From Deltaproteobacteria bacterium (lineage in GTDB: Bacteria > Desulfobacterota > DSM-4660 > Desulfatiglandales > HGW-15): a DNA stretch of 11,170 nucleotides. This document shows, piece after piece, positions 1 to 7,070 of the stretch. How positions within the stretch are numbered: position 1 is the stretch's first letter; each line of letters opens with the position of its first letter. The stretch spans positions 1 to 11,170 of the forward strand of contig JAFGDF010000098.1 of assembly GCA_016932235.1 (NCBI GenBank), given 5' to 3'. Under the pieces are notes generated by a model that did not search any database, was not told where the DNA came from, and was given only the letters and a program-made list of their open reading frames with translations. The translations under genes were made by a program, and so were the position numbers.

Positions 1-205
1 CGCCATCTTCATGGCGTCAATAATTACCCGTTCAGGCGGGGGGGAGATTCCACCCGCCGACCCGGATTTTCGGTTCCGCCGAATTTTTCCTTGAAACCCT
101 TCCTTTCACTCCATTGACATGACCGGCCTCAGGGAACTCTATGCGTTATACATATGAAATCACCTGATCAAACAGCCTCCGGGTCTGATAAATATCGGCA
201 ATATC
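1..205. other. Left-edge region upstream of the signalling operon, no assignable gene
   Basis: No complete gene is visible. Short open stretches touch the left edge: + frame 1 is open to a TGA at 115-117, + frame 2 to a TGA at 92-94, and a minus-strand frame reads leftward through 1-60 with ATG codons at 10-12 and 4-6. Any one could be the end or start of a neighbouring gene, but none has a recognisable motif or a convincing ribosome binding site. A run of seven G lies at 38-44, and GGCGGG (35-40) could pair with CCCGCC (53-58). The operon promoter should lie here or further left. The best sigma-70-like candidate is TTGACA at 114-119 with a poor -10 (TCTATG, 138-143). Confidence 0.4.
114..143 (+). 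promoter_or_regulatory. Weak sigma-70-like promoter candidate for the signalling operon
   Basis: A perfect TTGACA -35 hexamer at 114-119 is followed after 18 bp by TCTATG, a poor match to TATAAT. A more TA-rich stretch (TTATACATAT, 146-155) is too far away for normal spacing. It lies 60-90 bp before the first gene, which is a plausible distance. No sigma-54 type GG-N10-GC element was found here. This is a low-confidence call. Confidence 0.22.
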
Positions 206-463
206 ATGATTATTACCACAATCGACAAAAAGACTTATAATACCGAAACGGATCTTACCGCCCCGGAACGACATATCCTCCAGAAGCTTTTTTTATGGGA
301 AACCATGGCCTCAGGCCTTGAAGAGTTCAGGATAGAAAAGGAGAAAGCTTTAATCAAAGGATGGGGAAATTCAGGCCCTATAACGGAAAGCAATACCCTT
401 AAAGCCATTATCAGGGATCTGGAGAAAAAAGTTCAAATACGACTGGAGAACAGGAAACCATAA
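206..463 (+). CDS. Small uncharacterised protein at head of kinase operon
   Basis: This predicts an 85-residue soluble, charged, mostly helical protein with no signal peptide or membrane segment. I do not recognise the family. The central part (ERHILQKLFLWETMASGLEE, residues 21-40) and the C-terminal third, rich in Lys, Arg and Glu, look like amphipathic helices, so a helical binding or dimerising role is possible but is only inference. The ATG at 206 has no clear Shine-Dalgarno sequence. The frame is open back to 158 without another ATG, GTG or TTG, so the start is uncertain. It ends 22 bp before the favoured start of the histidine kinase on the same strand, which suggests co-transcription and perhaps an accessory role in the same signalling pathway. 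Confidence 0.65.
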   Translation: MIITTIDKKTYNTETDLTAPERHILQKLFLWETMASGLEEFRIEKEKALIKGWGNSGPITESNTLKAIIRDLEKKVQIRLENRKP

Positions 464-475
464 ATAAAAAATTTT

Positions 476-480
476 GAGGT
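476..480 (+). promoter_or_regulatory. Ribosome binding site deciding the TTG start of the first kinase
   Basis: GAGGT lies five bases before the TTG at 486. The alternative in-frame TTG at 474 has only A/T-rich sequence upstream and would overlap this site, so translation from 486 is favoured. Confidence 0.55.
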
Positions 481-485
481 CTTAT

Positions 486-2450
486 TTGAAATCCCTTTTC
501 AACAAAATGGACAATGATAAAAGGCCCATCAATATCCTTCGCGATAAAAAGGCCCGGGATACCTTCATCGCCGCCGTTGTCGGCGGAGGAAGAGACTGTT
601 ATAATCTCTTGAAACTGATGGATGAAGGTCGGTCTTCAAGGCTGAATATAAGGATACTGGGTGTCTCGGATATCAATCCGGATGCTCCAGGGCTTAAATT
701 GGCAAAAAAGTTAAAACTCTTTACCACAAAAAATCTGACAGAGCTATTCACGCTCAGAGGACTGAATCTCATCATCGATCTGACGGATTCCTCCGAAACA
801 CTGGAAGAAATATACAGGCTAAAACCGTCTGAAGTATCTGTTATCGACTACAGGGCGGCGAGTCTTCTCTGGGATCTTGTCCGGATGGAGGTTGAGATGG
901 AGGAACTGGATAGGAAATGGGGGCGTCATCTCGATCTAATTCGAAAACAGTCCCAGGTCATCCCCGATTCTCTTCCTTACAGGATAATGGTCGTTAACAT
1001 GGACAAGACGGTTGAAACGGTCAATAAGACCTTTCTTAACGCCTTTGGTCTGACGGAAGATATGATCCGGGGGAAAAAATGTTATGAACTGAAATACGGT
1101 TTTAAACGGCCCTGCATGGAAGAAAAGCATACCTGCTATATCGACGATCAACTGGATGAAATAAAAGAGAAGGGTATTTTCAGCACCTATGAGAAACTAC
1201 TTGATGAAAACGGCCAAACCAGGTTCGAGGTCATTACCCTTGCGCCCATTTTTGATGAAAAGGGAGAAGTTTTTCAGATATTGGAGGCATCAAGGGATGT
1301 GACCGAAAGGATAAAGCTGGAGGATGAGGCACAGAAATCCAACACCTTTCTACAGAATGTTATCCAGAGTACCGTGGACGGCATCGTCGTGGTGGACACC
1401 AAGGGAAATGTCCTGATATTCAACGAGGGAATGGAACGATTGACGGGATTTTCCGCGAATGAGATCATCAACAGGGGTCACCTGAGCGCTTTCTATGATA
1501 TTAATCTCGCCAGGGAAAATATGAAAAAAATGCGCAGTGATCAATTTGGCCCTGAGGGTAAATTGAACCCGACCAGCATGACGATATCCACAAAGGAAGG
1601 CGTCGAGATCCCCGTAACCCTTTCCGCTTCGATTATAACGATTGATAACCAGGAGGTTGGAAGTGTGGGAGTATTCACTGATATGAGGGAATTCCTCAAG
1701 ATGAGGAAAGAACTCGAACAGGCCCATCTGCAACTGGTCCAGTCGGAAAAAATCGCCTCTGTCGGCAGAATGGCCGCGGGTGTTGCCCATGAGGTCAATA
1801 ATCCCCTCTCAGGAATCATGATATATGCCGAGCTTATCAAAGAAAGTTTGAAGGAGGACTCTAACCTGCTTAATGATATCCAGGAAATCATTGATCAGAC
1901 TCTGAGGTGTAAAAAAATAGTATCCGAACTGCTGGAGTTCAGCAGGCAGTCCGTGGGAAATGTATCATCTTTCACTTTTGAAGAACTGATCGATAAGTCT
2001 CTCAATATCCTGATAAATCAGGCCCTTTTTCAGGACATAGATGTAATAAAAAAGATCGAAAAAGATCTGCCATCAATCGTGGGAGATATAGGGCAATTAC
2101 AGCAGGTATTCACAAATCTTTTTATCAACGCTGCCGATGCCATGGAAAGAAAGGGCCGCATTGTGCTGGAGGCAAAATATGATAAAGCCGGGGATCAACT
2201 GATTATCAAGGTCTCTGATACAGGTCCCGGTGTTCCGGAAGAACTTCGGGATAAAATCTTTGATATCTTCTTTACTACCAAGCAGGTAGGCAAAGGGACG
2301 GGCCTTGGGTTAAGCATATCTCAGAATATTATTCAACTGCATGGCGGGAATATCGCCATGACCTGTCCGCCGGAAGGAGGGACAGAATTTATTATCGAAC
2401 TTCCTATCGGTTTTGTGGAGCACCCGATTGAAAAACCTGTTTTTATCTGA
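486..2450 (+). CDS. Cytosolic sensor histidine kinase, Rossmann-like + PAS-PAS-HisKA-HATPase
   Basis: This sensor kinase should autophosphorylate on a His and pass phosphate to a receiver domain, probably of the two downstream proteins. Numbering is from TTG 486 (654 aa). Residues ~25-130 form a Rossmann-like alpha/beta domain with a glycine motif (VVGGGRDC, 31-38) and a DINPDAPG segment after the second strand, suggesting a nucleotide or NAD(P) ligand (inference). PAS 1 (~155-275) carries Cys199, Cys210 and Cys217. PAS 2 (~285-405) follows. The HisKA H-box has His435 ([10 protein letters not shown]). HATPase_c has the N-box from Asn544, the G1 box DTGPGV (578-583) and the G2 box GTGLGL (604-609). 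No membrane segment is present, so it senses the cytoplasm. All catalytic motifs are intact. The ORF can extend to TTG 474, but the GAGGT at 476-480 favours 486. The next gene starts 8 bp after its stop. Confidence 0.93.
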   Translation: MKSLFNKMDNDKRPINILRDKKARDTFIAAVVGGGRDCYNLLKLMDEGRSSRLNIRILGVSDINPDAPGLKLAKKLKLFTTKNLTELFTLRGLNLIIDLTDSSETLEEIYRLKPSEVSVIDYRAASLLWDLVRMEVEMEELDRKWGRHLDLIRKQSQVIPDSLPYRIMVVNMDKTVETVNKTFLNAFGLTEDMIRGKKCYELKYGFKRPCMEEKHTCYIDDQLDEIKEKGIFSTYEKLLDENGQTRFEVITLAPIFDEKGEVFQILEASRDVTERIKLEDEAQKSNTFLQNVIQSTVDGIVVVDTKGNVLIFNEGMERLTGFSANEIINRGHLSAFYDINLARENMKKMRSDQFGPEGKLNPTSMTISTKEGVEIPVTLSASIITIDNQEVGSVGVFTDMREFLKMRKELEQAHLQLVQSEKIASVGRMAAGVAHEVNNPLSGIMIYAELIKESLKEDSNLLNDIQEIIDQTLRCKKIVSELLEFSRQSVGNVSSFTFEELIDKSLNILINQALFQDIDVIKKIEKDLPSIVGDIGQLQQVFTNLFINAADAMERKGRIVLEAKYDKAGDQLIIKVSDTGPGVPEELRDKIFDIFFTTKQVGKGTGLGLSISQNIIQLHGGNIAMTCPPEGGTEFIIELPIGFVEHPIEKPVFI

Positions 2451-2458
2451 ATGGGTGG

Positions 2459-3940
2459 ATGATGGATAAAAAAATTAGGGTACTGGTTGTTGACGATGAA
2501 AAAGTAGTAAGAGAAGGATGTAATCGAGTCTTGACGCCACGGGGATACGAGGTGCTGATGGCGGAGAACGGCGAACAGGCCATGCGCCTGCTGGCGGAAG
2601 ACGCTGTTGATCTTATCCTTCTTGATTTAAAGATGCCCGTTATGAGCGGTGAAGAGGTCCTTGAAAAGGCCCGCCCACAATATCCGGATATTCCTATTAT
2701 TATAATAACGGGACACGGAACAATCGACACGGCGGTCGAATGCATGAAAAAGGGTGCATATGATTTCATTACAAAACCCTTTCAGATCGATCAGTTCACC
2801 CTGACCGTGAACAGGGCCTCTGAAAAAAGGAGACTGGAACAGAAAGCCCGGCAATTGCAGGAAGAGAACATCCGTAATCTTTACGATCTGGACCTTGAAA
2901 AAAGCAGGCTCAAAACGATTATCAACTGCATGGCCAACGGGGTACTTGTCGCAAACAGGAATATGGAAATCGTTCTCCACAACCCGGCACTAATGCGACT
3001 GCTTGAAATAGGTGACAGGATAGAAAGTCCCATATCCGTTGAGCGGATAATCAATAACAATGACCTTATTGCAACCTTAAACAAAATACAGTCAGGAGAC
3101 TTTTCTGATGCAGCCTTTATTTCCCAGGAGATAACGGCCGATGATAAAACTCTCAGGGCAAAGTCCGCGCCGGCTTTCGGACCTGATAATTCAGTGGTGG
3201 GAACGGTTACGGTTCTTGAAGACATAACGGCTTTCATTAAACTTGACGAAATGAAATCCGATTTTATAAATATGGTCGCCCACGAGCTTAGAAGCCCCCT
3301 GGTCGCTATTCGTCAACAGAACAGTGTCCTTCTTGAAGGCCTTGCAGGTCCCTTGGAAAAAAAGCAGGAGGAATTACTATCCAGAGGTTTATCAAAGATT
3401 GATCAGCTTCTTGAATTGATTAACGACCTTCTGGATATAGCCAGGCTTGAGGCGGGAAAACATATCCAGCATCAGGTCCCCGCTGATCTCCGGAAAATAA
3501 TTGAAGACACGGTGACATTAATGTATTCAAGGGCGGAAAGTCAGGGGATCGAGCTTACCATGAACTGTGAGGATATGAAGCCGATTCAGGCTGATTCCAA
3601 AAGGATTGAAGAAGTTATCAGCAATCTTATTGCCAATGCAATAAATTACTCTCCTGATGGCGGCCGCGTAACCGTGTCGGCAAGGGAGCTTAATGAATAC
3701 ATTGAAATAAAGGTGACCGATACCGGAGTAGGTATCGATAAAGAGGAGCTTCCCAAGATCTTTGATAAATTCTATCGCGTAAAGCATCCAAAAACCAGGC
3801 AGGTTATGGGTACAGGACTTGGGCTCGCCATTGTAAAGGGGATCATCGAGGCCCACCAGGGTACAATAGATGTGGAAAGCGTTCCCGGCAGGGGGACAAC
3901 AATCAGGATACTATTACCTGTTATCTCGGCGAATGAATAA
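2459..3940 (+). CDS. Hybrid-type histidine kinase with N-terminal receiver (REC-PAS-HisKA-HATPase)
   Basis: This 493-aa soluble protein has a receiver first and a transmitter second, the reverse of classical hybrid kinases, so its kinase output may be set by phosphorylation of its own receiver. The REC domain (~5-120) has the acidic pair Asp12-Asp13, phospho-acceptor Asp56 (LDLKMP), Thr84 and Lys106. A probable coiled coil follows (~117-148), then a PAS domain (~149-262). HisKA has His275 in AHELRSPL. HATPase_c has the N-box from Asn389, DTGVGI (421-426) and GTGLGL (451-456). Two adjacent ATGs (2459, 2462) are possible starts; GGTGG at 2454-2458 gives a better though still short spacing to 2462. 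The stop overlaps the next gene by 8 bp. A likely role is an intermediate in a relay between the upstream kinase and the downstream NtrC-type regulator (inferred from gene order). Confidence 0.93.
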   Translation: MMDKKIRVLVVDDEKVVREGCNRVLTPRGYEVLMAENGEQAMRLLAEDAVDLILLDLKMPVMSGEEVLEKARPQYPDIPIIIITGHGTIDTAVECMKKGAYDFITKPFQIDQFTLTVNRASEKRRLEQKARQLQEENIRNLYDLDLEKSRLKTIINCMANGVLVANRNMEIVLHNPALMRLLEIGDRIESPISVERIINNNDLIATLNKIQSGDFSDAAFISQEITADDKTLRAKSAPAFGPDNSVVGTVTVLEDITAFIKLDEMKSDFINMVAHELRSPLVAIRQQNSVLLEGLAGPLEKKQEELLSRGLSKIDQLLELINDLLDIARLEAGKHIQHQVPADLRKIIEDTVTLMYSRAESQGIELTMNCEDMKPIQADSKRIEEVISNLIANAINYSPDGGRVTVSARELNEYIEIKVTDTGVGIDKEELPKIFDKFYRVKHPKTRQVMGTGLGLAIVKGIIEAHQGTIDVESVPGRGTTIRILLPVISANE

Positions 3941-5294
3941 TTCCGGAAAGATAAATAATGTATTAATTGTGGACGATGAGGCCGTGGTCCGCAACGGCAT
4001 ACGCAGGGCATTTGAAAACAGGGGCATCTCATCTTCCCTTGCGTCAAATGCCCAGGAGGCCTTTGATCTGCTGGCCGGCCGCGTGTTTGATCTCGTGCTT
4101 CTCGATATCCGCATGCCTGGTATGGACGGCCTGGAATTGCTGAAACGGTTAAAGGCCCTGCACCCCGGTTTAAACGTGATAATAATAACAGGCTATCCGA
4201 CCATTGACACAGCCGTTCAATGCATAAAGCTCGGGGCTCTGGACTACCTAGTGAAACCCTTTCGCCTGGATGATCTTGACGCATCCCTCGATAAACTGGA
4301 ACGGGAGTCGAGATTCTCTCAGATATCCGAGATCGATGAGAAGGGCCTTAAAGTAGATACCCTCAAAAACCTGATCATCGGCAAAAGTCAGGCCATGAAA
4401 AATATATTTGAAAAGATCCTCAAAGTGGCGCCCACTGACAGCACCGTGCTGATCACAGGAGAGAGCGGTACCGGAAAAGAACTGGTCGCCAAGGCCATCC
4501 ATGCTTACAGCAACAGGAAAGACAGGGAATTTATGGCGGTAGACTGTTCCTCGCTTGTTGAAACACTTCTGGAGAGCGAGCTGTTCGGTCATGTCAAGGG
4601 CTCTTTCACAGGCGCCTTTCATACAAAGCACGGTCTTTTTGAACTGGCCAATAACGGCACATTTTTTTTTGATGAAATATCAAACCTGAGTCCCAAGATC
4701 CAGGCCAAACTCCTGAGGGTTATTCAGGAAAGGGAATTCATGAAGGTGGGCGACCAGAAAAAGATCAAACTGAACATACGCGTCATTTCCGCATCAAACA
4801 AGGATCTTCAGACTGCGATCCGGGATGGACAATTCAGGGAAGACCTCTATTACCGCCTCAGCGTAGTTCCCATCAGGCTCCCTCCCCTCAGGAACCGTAA
4901 GGAGGACATCCCGATTCTTATTCAGCACTTTCTAAACAAATTCAGCAGAAAGGTAAAAAGAAGCATACCCGAGATATCTTCTGAAGCAATGGAAATCCTT
5001 ATCGAACATAACTGGCCCGGTAATGTAAGGGAGCTGGAACATACCATAGAAAGGATACTTATCCTGGAAGACACGGATATAATTCGAACCAGGGACCTCC
5101 CCTCCTTTATCTCCCAGCGACAGGGGGAATTTCAGATGTTTTCTGAAGAGGCCCTCTCTCTTGAGGAACTGGAAAAACAGTACATACGTTTTGTATTGCG
5201 CAAGACAAAAGGGAAGAAAACAGACGCCGCCAATATACTGGGAATCAACAGAAAAACCCTGGGCCTCAAGGTGAAAAAATACGGTTTATATTGA
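3933..5294 (+). CDS. Sigma-54-dependent response regulator, NtrC family (REC-AAA+-Fis HTH)
   Basis: This 453-aa DNA-binding response regulator should activate RNA polymerase holding sigma-54. REC (~7-120) has Asp14-Asp15, phospho-acceptor Asp58, Thr86 and Lys108. The AAA+ domain (~145-375) has Walker A GESGTGKE (176-183), the sigma-54 contact loop as GSFTGA (223-228, where GAFTGA is usual), Walker B with Asp247-Glu248 (FFFDE), and NWPGNVRE (360-367). The C-terminal ~44 residues form a Fis-type helix-turn-helix with a conserved-looking ending (KVKKYG). I chose ATG 3933 because it starts just before the REC domain and overlaps the previous stop by 8 bp; there is no Shine-Dalgarno sequence, so translational coupling is likely. 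An upstream in-frame ATG at 3870 would add 21 poorly conserved-looking residues. Target promoters are not evident in this window. Confidence 0.94.
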   Translation: MNNSGKINNVLIVDDEAVVRNGIRRAFENRGISSSLASNAQEAFDLLAGRVFDLVLLDIRMPGMDGLELLKRLKALHPGLNVIIITGYPTIDTAVQCIKLGALDYLVKPFRLDDLDASLDKLERESRFSQISEIDEKGLKVDTLKNLIIGKSQAMKNIFEKILKVAPTDSTVLITGESGTGKELVAKAIHAYSNRKDREFMAVDCSSLVETLLESELFGHVKGSFTGAFHTKHGLFELANNGTFFFDEISNLSPKIQAKLLRVIQEREFMKVGDQKKIKLNIRVISASNKDLQTAIRDGQFREDLYYRLSVVPIRLPPLRNRKEDIPILIQHFLNKFSRKVKRSIPEISSEAMEILIEHNWPGNVRELEHTIERILILEDTDIIRTRDLPSFISQRQGEFQMFSEEALSLEELEKQYIRFVLRKTKGKKTDAANILGINRKTLGLKVKKYGLY

Positions 5295-5332
5295 TTTCGC
5301 GGTTAGCTGCCGCATTAAACCGGGTTTACAGG

Positions 5333-5368
5333 CCAAGAATCTTTTCTATAACCCCCCATGATTCTTGG
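5333..5368 (+). terminator. Hairpin downstream of the signalling operon, possible terminator
   Basis: CCAAGAATC (5333-5341) is perfectly complementary to GATTCTTGG (5360-5368), giving a 9-bp stem with an 18-base loop, 38 bp after the NtrC-type gene stop. There is no T tract after it, so it is not a classical intrinsic terminator. It could be a 3'-end stabilising hairpin or a binding site. Confidence 0.4.
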
Positions 5369-5497
5369 GAAGTTACAATTTGAATTACAAATGAAAAACC
5401 GCTGTCTGTATGTACATCTATTTGAAACTTCTCTTGCAGTCAATAATTCCGGCAATAAACAGCTTGCCGCTCCCCCTCACCCTCTTGTCATCGAACC

Positions 5498-5573
5498 GCA
5501 TCTAAATACAATTACCCATTTCCGGTAAAATAATGAGCAAGGCATAGAAATCCCTGATAACCGGTTTAGATGC
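5498..5573. repeat. 9-bp inverted repeat with a 58-bp interior
   Basis: GCATCTAAA (5498-5506) and TTTAGATGC (5565-5573) are perfect reverse complements. They enclose most of the first half of the amber-interrupted mini reading frame. The pair might bound a small degraded element, but no transposase, terminal duplication or further extension of the arms is visible, so it could be chance. Confidence 0.3.
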
Positions 5574-5637
5574 TGAAAACTTCAACATTTGCAAGGACAA
5601 GATCGAGGGTGACCCATTGAAAAGATCCGGCTTGTAA
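5533..5637 (+). pseudogene. Possible gene remnant: 34-codon frame with an internal amber codon
   Basis: From ATG 5533 the frame reads Met-Ser-Lys-Ala, then TAG (5545-5547), then 29 further codons ending KIEGDPLKRSGL before TAA (5635-5637). The residue composition after the TAG looks like real protein (charged, balanced, no low-complexity), unlike typical noncoding translation. There is no Shine-Dalgarno sequence. It may be a decayed fragment of a longer gene or plain chance. I do not recognise a family. Confidence 0.2.
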
Positions 5638-5640
5638 AGA

Positions 5641-5797
5641 ATACCTCGGCTTGACCGCGGCATCCAGGGTTTTCCGGCATCCTGCGGCCCCATATTATGT
5701 CATCCTGCGGCCCGATCTCCTGTCATCCTGCGACTCGATCTCCTGTCATCCTGTGGCTCGACCATATGTCATCCTGCGACTCGATCGCAGGATCCAG
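5641..5797. repeat. Cluster of 23-bp tandem repeats bounded by two palindromic units
   Basis: Copies beginning CATCCTG occur in register at 5678, 5701, 5724, 5747 and 5770, i.e. four 23-bp units plus a fifth that differs at its end. Units 2 and 3 differ at only two positions. The last unit completes a palindrome: ATCCTGCGA (5771-5779), loop CTCGA, TCGCAGGAT (5785-5793), then ATCCAG. The left border (5644-5667) has the same plan with a diverged stem: CCTCGG, loop CTTGA, CCGCGG, then CATCCAG. This resembles the dispersed intergenic palindromes found in many proteobacterial genomes, here locally amplified as half-units. It lacks the unique spacers of a CRISPR array. Confidence 0.7.
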
Positions 5798-5843
5798 AAA
5801 CCGCAGGAACCACAACTCTGATGGGCCGATGTGCTTGGATTTG

Positions 5844-5883
5844 AAAAAACGAAATTGTTGTGATGATTAGTAGGCGAATTTCG
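5844..5883 (-). terminator. Rho-independent-like terminator of the synthetase-CDF operon
   Basis: Read on the minus strand, CGAAATT (5883-5877) pairs with AATTTCG (5856-5850) across a 20-base loop and is followed directly by six T (5849-5844). The 5' arm lies inside the last codons of the CDF gene. The stem is AT-rich and the loop long, so strength may be low, but position and T run fit an intrinsic terminator. Confidence 0.45.
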
Positions 5884-7069
5884 GGGTCACATAAAAGGAG
5901 CAATAGGCGAGATCCGGTATGAATTTGAGGGCTTCGGCTTCAAGCGTCCCAATAATCTCTTTGAATTCCGAATTGGGGATATCCTCTCTTACATCAAGAT
6001 CCGCAACAATAATCCTCTCTTTTTCCGAAGCGGCAACAACCCTGAAATCGTGATAACCTGTTATCTGGGGTTCCCTGGAAACCAAATCTTTGAATAGATT
6101 TTCAATTGCCTCGATCTCGGGTGTTTTTTCGGGAAGGGGATCTGAGTGGCATACGACTTCACCTCCGAACCTTTTACGGAGCACGGACTCACAAATTTCA
6201 GTAACTTCGTGTATGCGTGCCGGACCATACTTTTCAGGTATCTCGCCATGAAGTGAGATCATATACATGGAACCATAGTCATGGACAATAATCTCATGGA
6301 CATCGGAAATCCCCTCGACCTTTTTTGCTGTTTCACGGATTTGTCTTATCATATCCATGTCAGGTGCCTTTCCCAGAAGGGGGATGATCGCTGAATGACC
6401 ATGAGTATATCCCAGATAAAGCAACCATATGGAAAGGGCAATGCCGATGCAACCGTCAGCGCGGCTGAAGTTGAAATGATGGCCTGCAAGCAGACCCGCG
6501 ATGACCGTCAGTGTACTGATCATCTCGATACGCTGATGTCTTGCATTAGATATTATCGCTTTTGAATGAACCCGGTTTCCGAGAAAGAGAATGAACTGCT
6601 CCATCCACAACTTGGCGAAAACCGTTACTAATAGGATCCATGGCAATGCATTCCAGTAGTGAACAACCTGAGGATGGAGGGTCTGATGGATCGAACGCTC
6701 CGCGATCTGTATTCCGGAAACAAAGAGGAAAATCGACATTATCAACGGCCCGACATGTTCCATCCTGCCATGACCAAAGGGTGTTTTCTCAGTTGCCGGT
6801 CTGGCGGTCACCCAGAATGTAACAACGAGAATAATGGAATTGGCCAGATGGGAGAGCATATGGAAGGCGTCAGCAACAATGGAAATTGAGCCGGAGGCAA
6901 GGCCCATTGAAATCTTTATCACAAATAAAAGAACGGTGATGATAATGGATGACCAGCCGGACAGAAATCCATGGGCGATCCTTACTTCCAGGTTATCCGT
7001 GCTCTCAAAGTCAGAGATGAATATTCTGCCCAGAAAGTTGTTTGTTGATTCCAGAATCCTCAATTTCAT
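5867..7069 (-). CDS. Cation diffusion facilitator (CDF) family metal transporter
   Basis: This is an inner-membrane divalent-cation/proton antiporter of 400 aa. About six membrane segments span residues ~38-230. CDF hallmarks are ADAFHMLSH in TM2 (66-74) and FGHGRMEH (98-105). Known CDF sites pair His/Asp-xxx-Asp in TM2 with His-xxx-Asp in TM5; here they read His70-xxx-His74 and His178-xxx-Glu182, so both usual Asp are replaced and metal choice is uncertain. The cytoplasmic domain keeps YiiP-like ligands: His258, His274, His287, His308 and Asp310. The extra ~75 residues (~325-400) look like a second ferredoxin-like copy, as in other ~400-aa bacterial CDFs. The ATG is supported by AGGGGA five bases upstream (7080-7075), and it starts 1 bp after the stop of the acyl-CoA synthetase gene, indicating coupled translation. 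Confidence 0.92.
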   Translation of the reverse strand: MKLRILESTNNFLGRIFISDFESTDNLEVRIAHGFLSGWSSIIITVLLFVIKISMGLASGSISIVADAFHMLSHLANSIILVVTFWVTARPATEKTPFGHGRMEHVGPLIMSIFLFVSGIQIAERSIHQTLHPQVVHYWNALPWILLVTVFAKLWMEQFILFLGNRVHSKAIISNARHQRIEMISTLTVIAGLLAGHHFNFSRADGCIGIALSIWLLYLGYTHGHSAIIPLLGKAPDMDMIRQIRETAKKVEGISDVHEIIVHDYGSMYMISLHGEIPEKYGPARIHEVTEICESVLRKRFGGEVVCHSDPLPEKTPEIEAIENLFKDLVSREPQITGYHDFRVVAASEKERIIVADLDVREDIPNSEFKEIIGTLEAEALKFIPDLAYCSFYVTPKFAY

Positions 7070-7070
7070 T

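Larger units (their letters stand above)
5295..5866. other. Gene-free spacer between two convergent operons
   Basis: No intact gene is supported in these 572 bases. The spacer holds, left to right: a small 13-bp palindrome TAAACCGGGTTTA (5316-5328), a 9-bp hairpin (5333-5368), an inverted repeat (5498-5573), an amber-interrupted mini reading frame (5533-5637), a repeat cluster (5641-5797) and a terminator-like structure for the leftward operon (5844-5883). The minus-strand ORF at 5502-5693 runs across the repeats and is probably not real. Confidence 0.7.

Noticed and set aside
1..60. Start of a leftward gene at the window edge (minus-strand ATG 10-12 or 4-6)
   Set aside because: Only a few codons are inside the window, there is no ribosome site, and two plus-strand frames are equally open, so no call is possible.
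120..205. Sigma-54 promoter ahead of the signalling operon
   Set aside because: GG and GC dinucleotides occur near 132-144, but with 8-9 rather than 10 bases between them and no wider match to the -24/-12 consensus.
154..240. 28-codon ORF starting ATG at 154 as an upstream peptide
   Set aside because: It has no Shine-Dalgarno sequence, overlaps the 85-aa gene in another frame and has low-complexity His/Tyr content.
936..1891. Several minus-strand ORFs of 65-146 codons opposite the first kinase
   Set aside because: They lie wholly inside a gene with intact kinase motifs on the + strand, have no recognisable domain and are typical antisense shadows. The same holds for minus-strand ORFs at 2443-4631 and plus-strand ORFs at 6640-9314.
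5502..5693. Minus-strand 63-codon ORF in the spacer
   Set aside because: Its N-terminal part is translated from the palindromic repeat cluster, and the frame has no ribosome site or family resemblance.
5678..5792. CRISPR array
   Set aside because: The 23-bp units are directly abutting with no unique spacers, and no cas gene is present.
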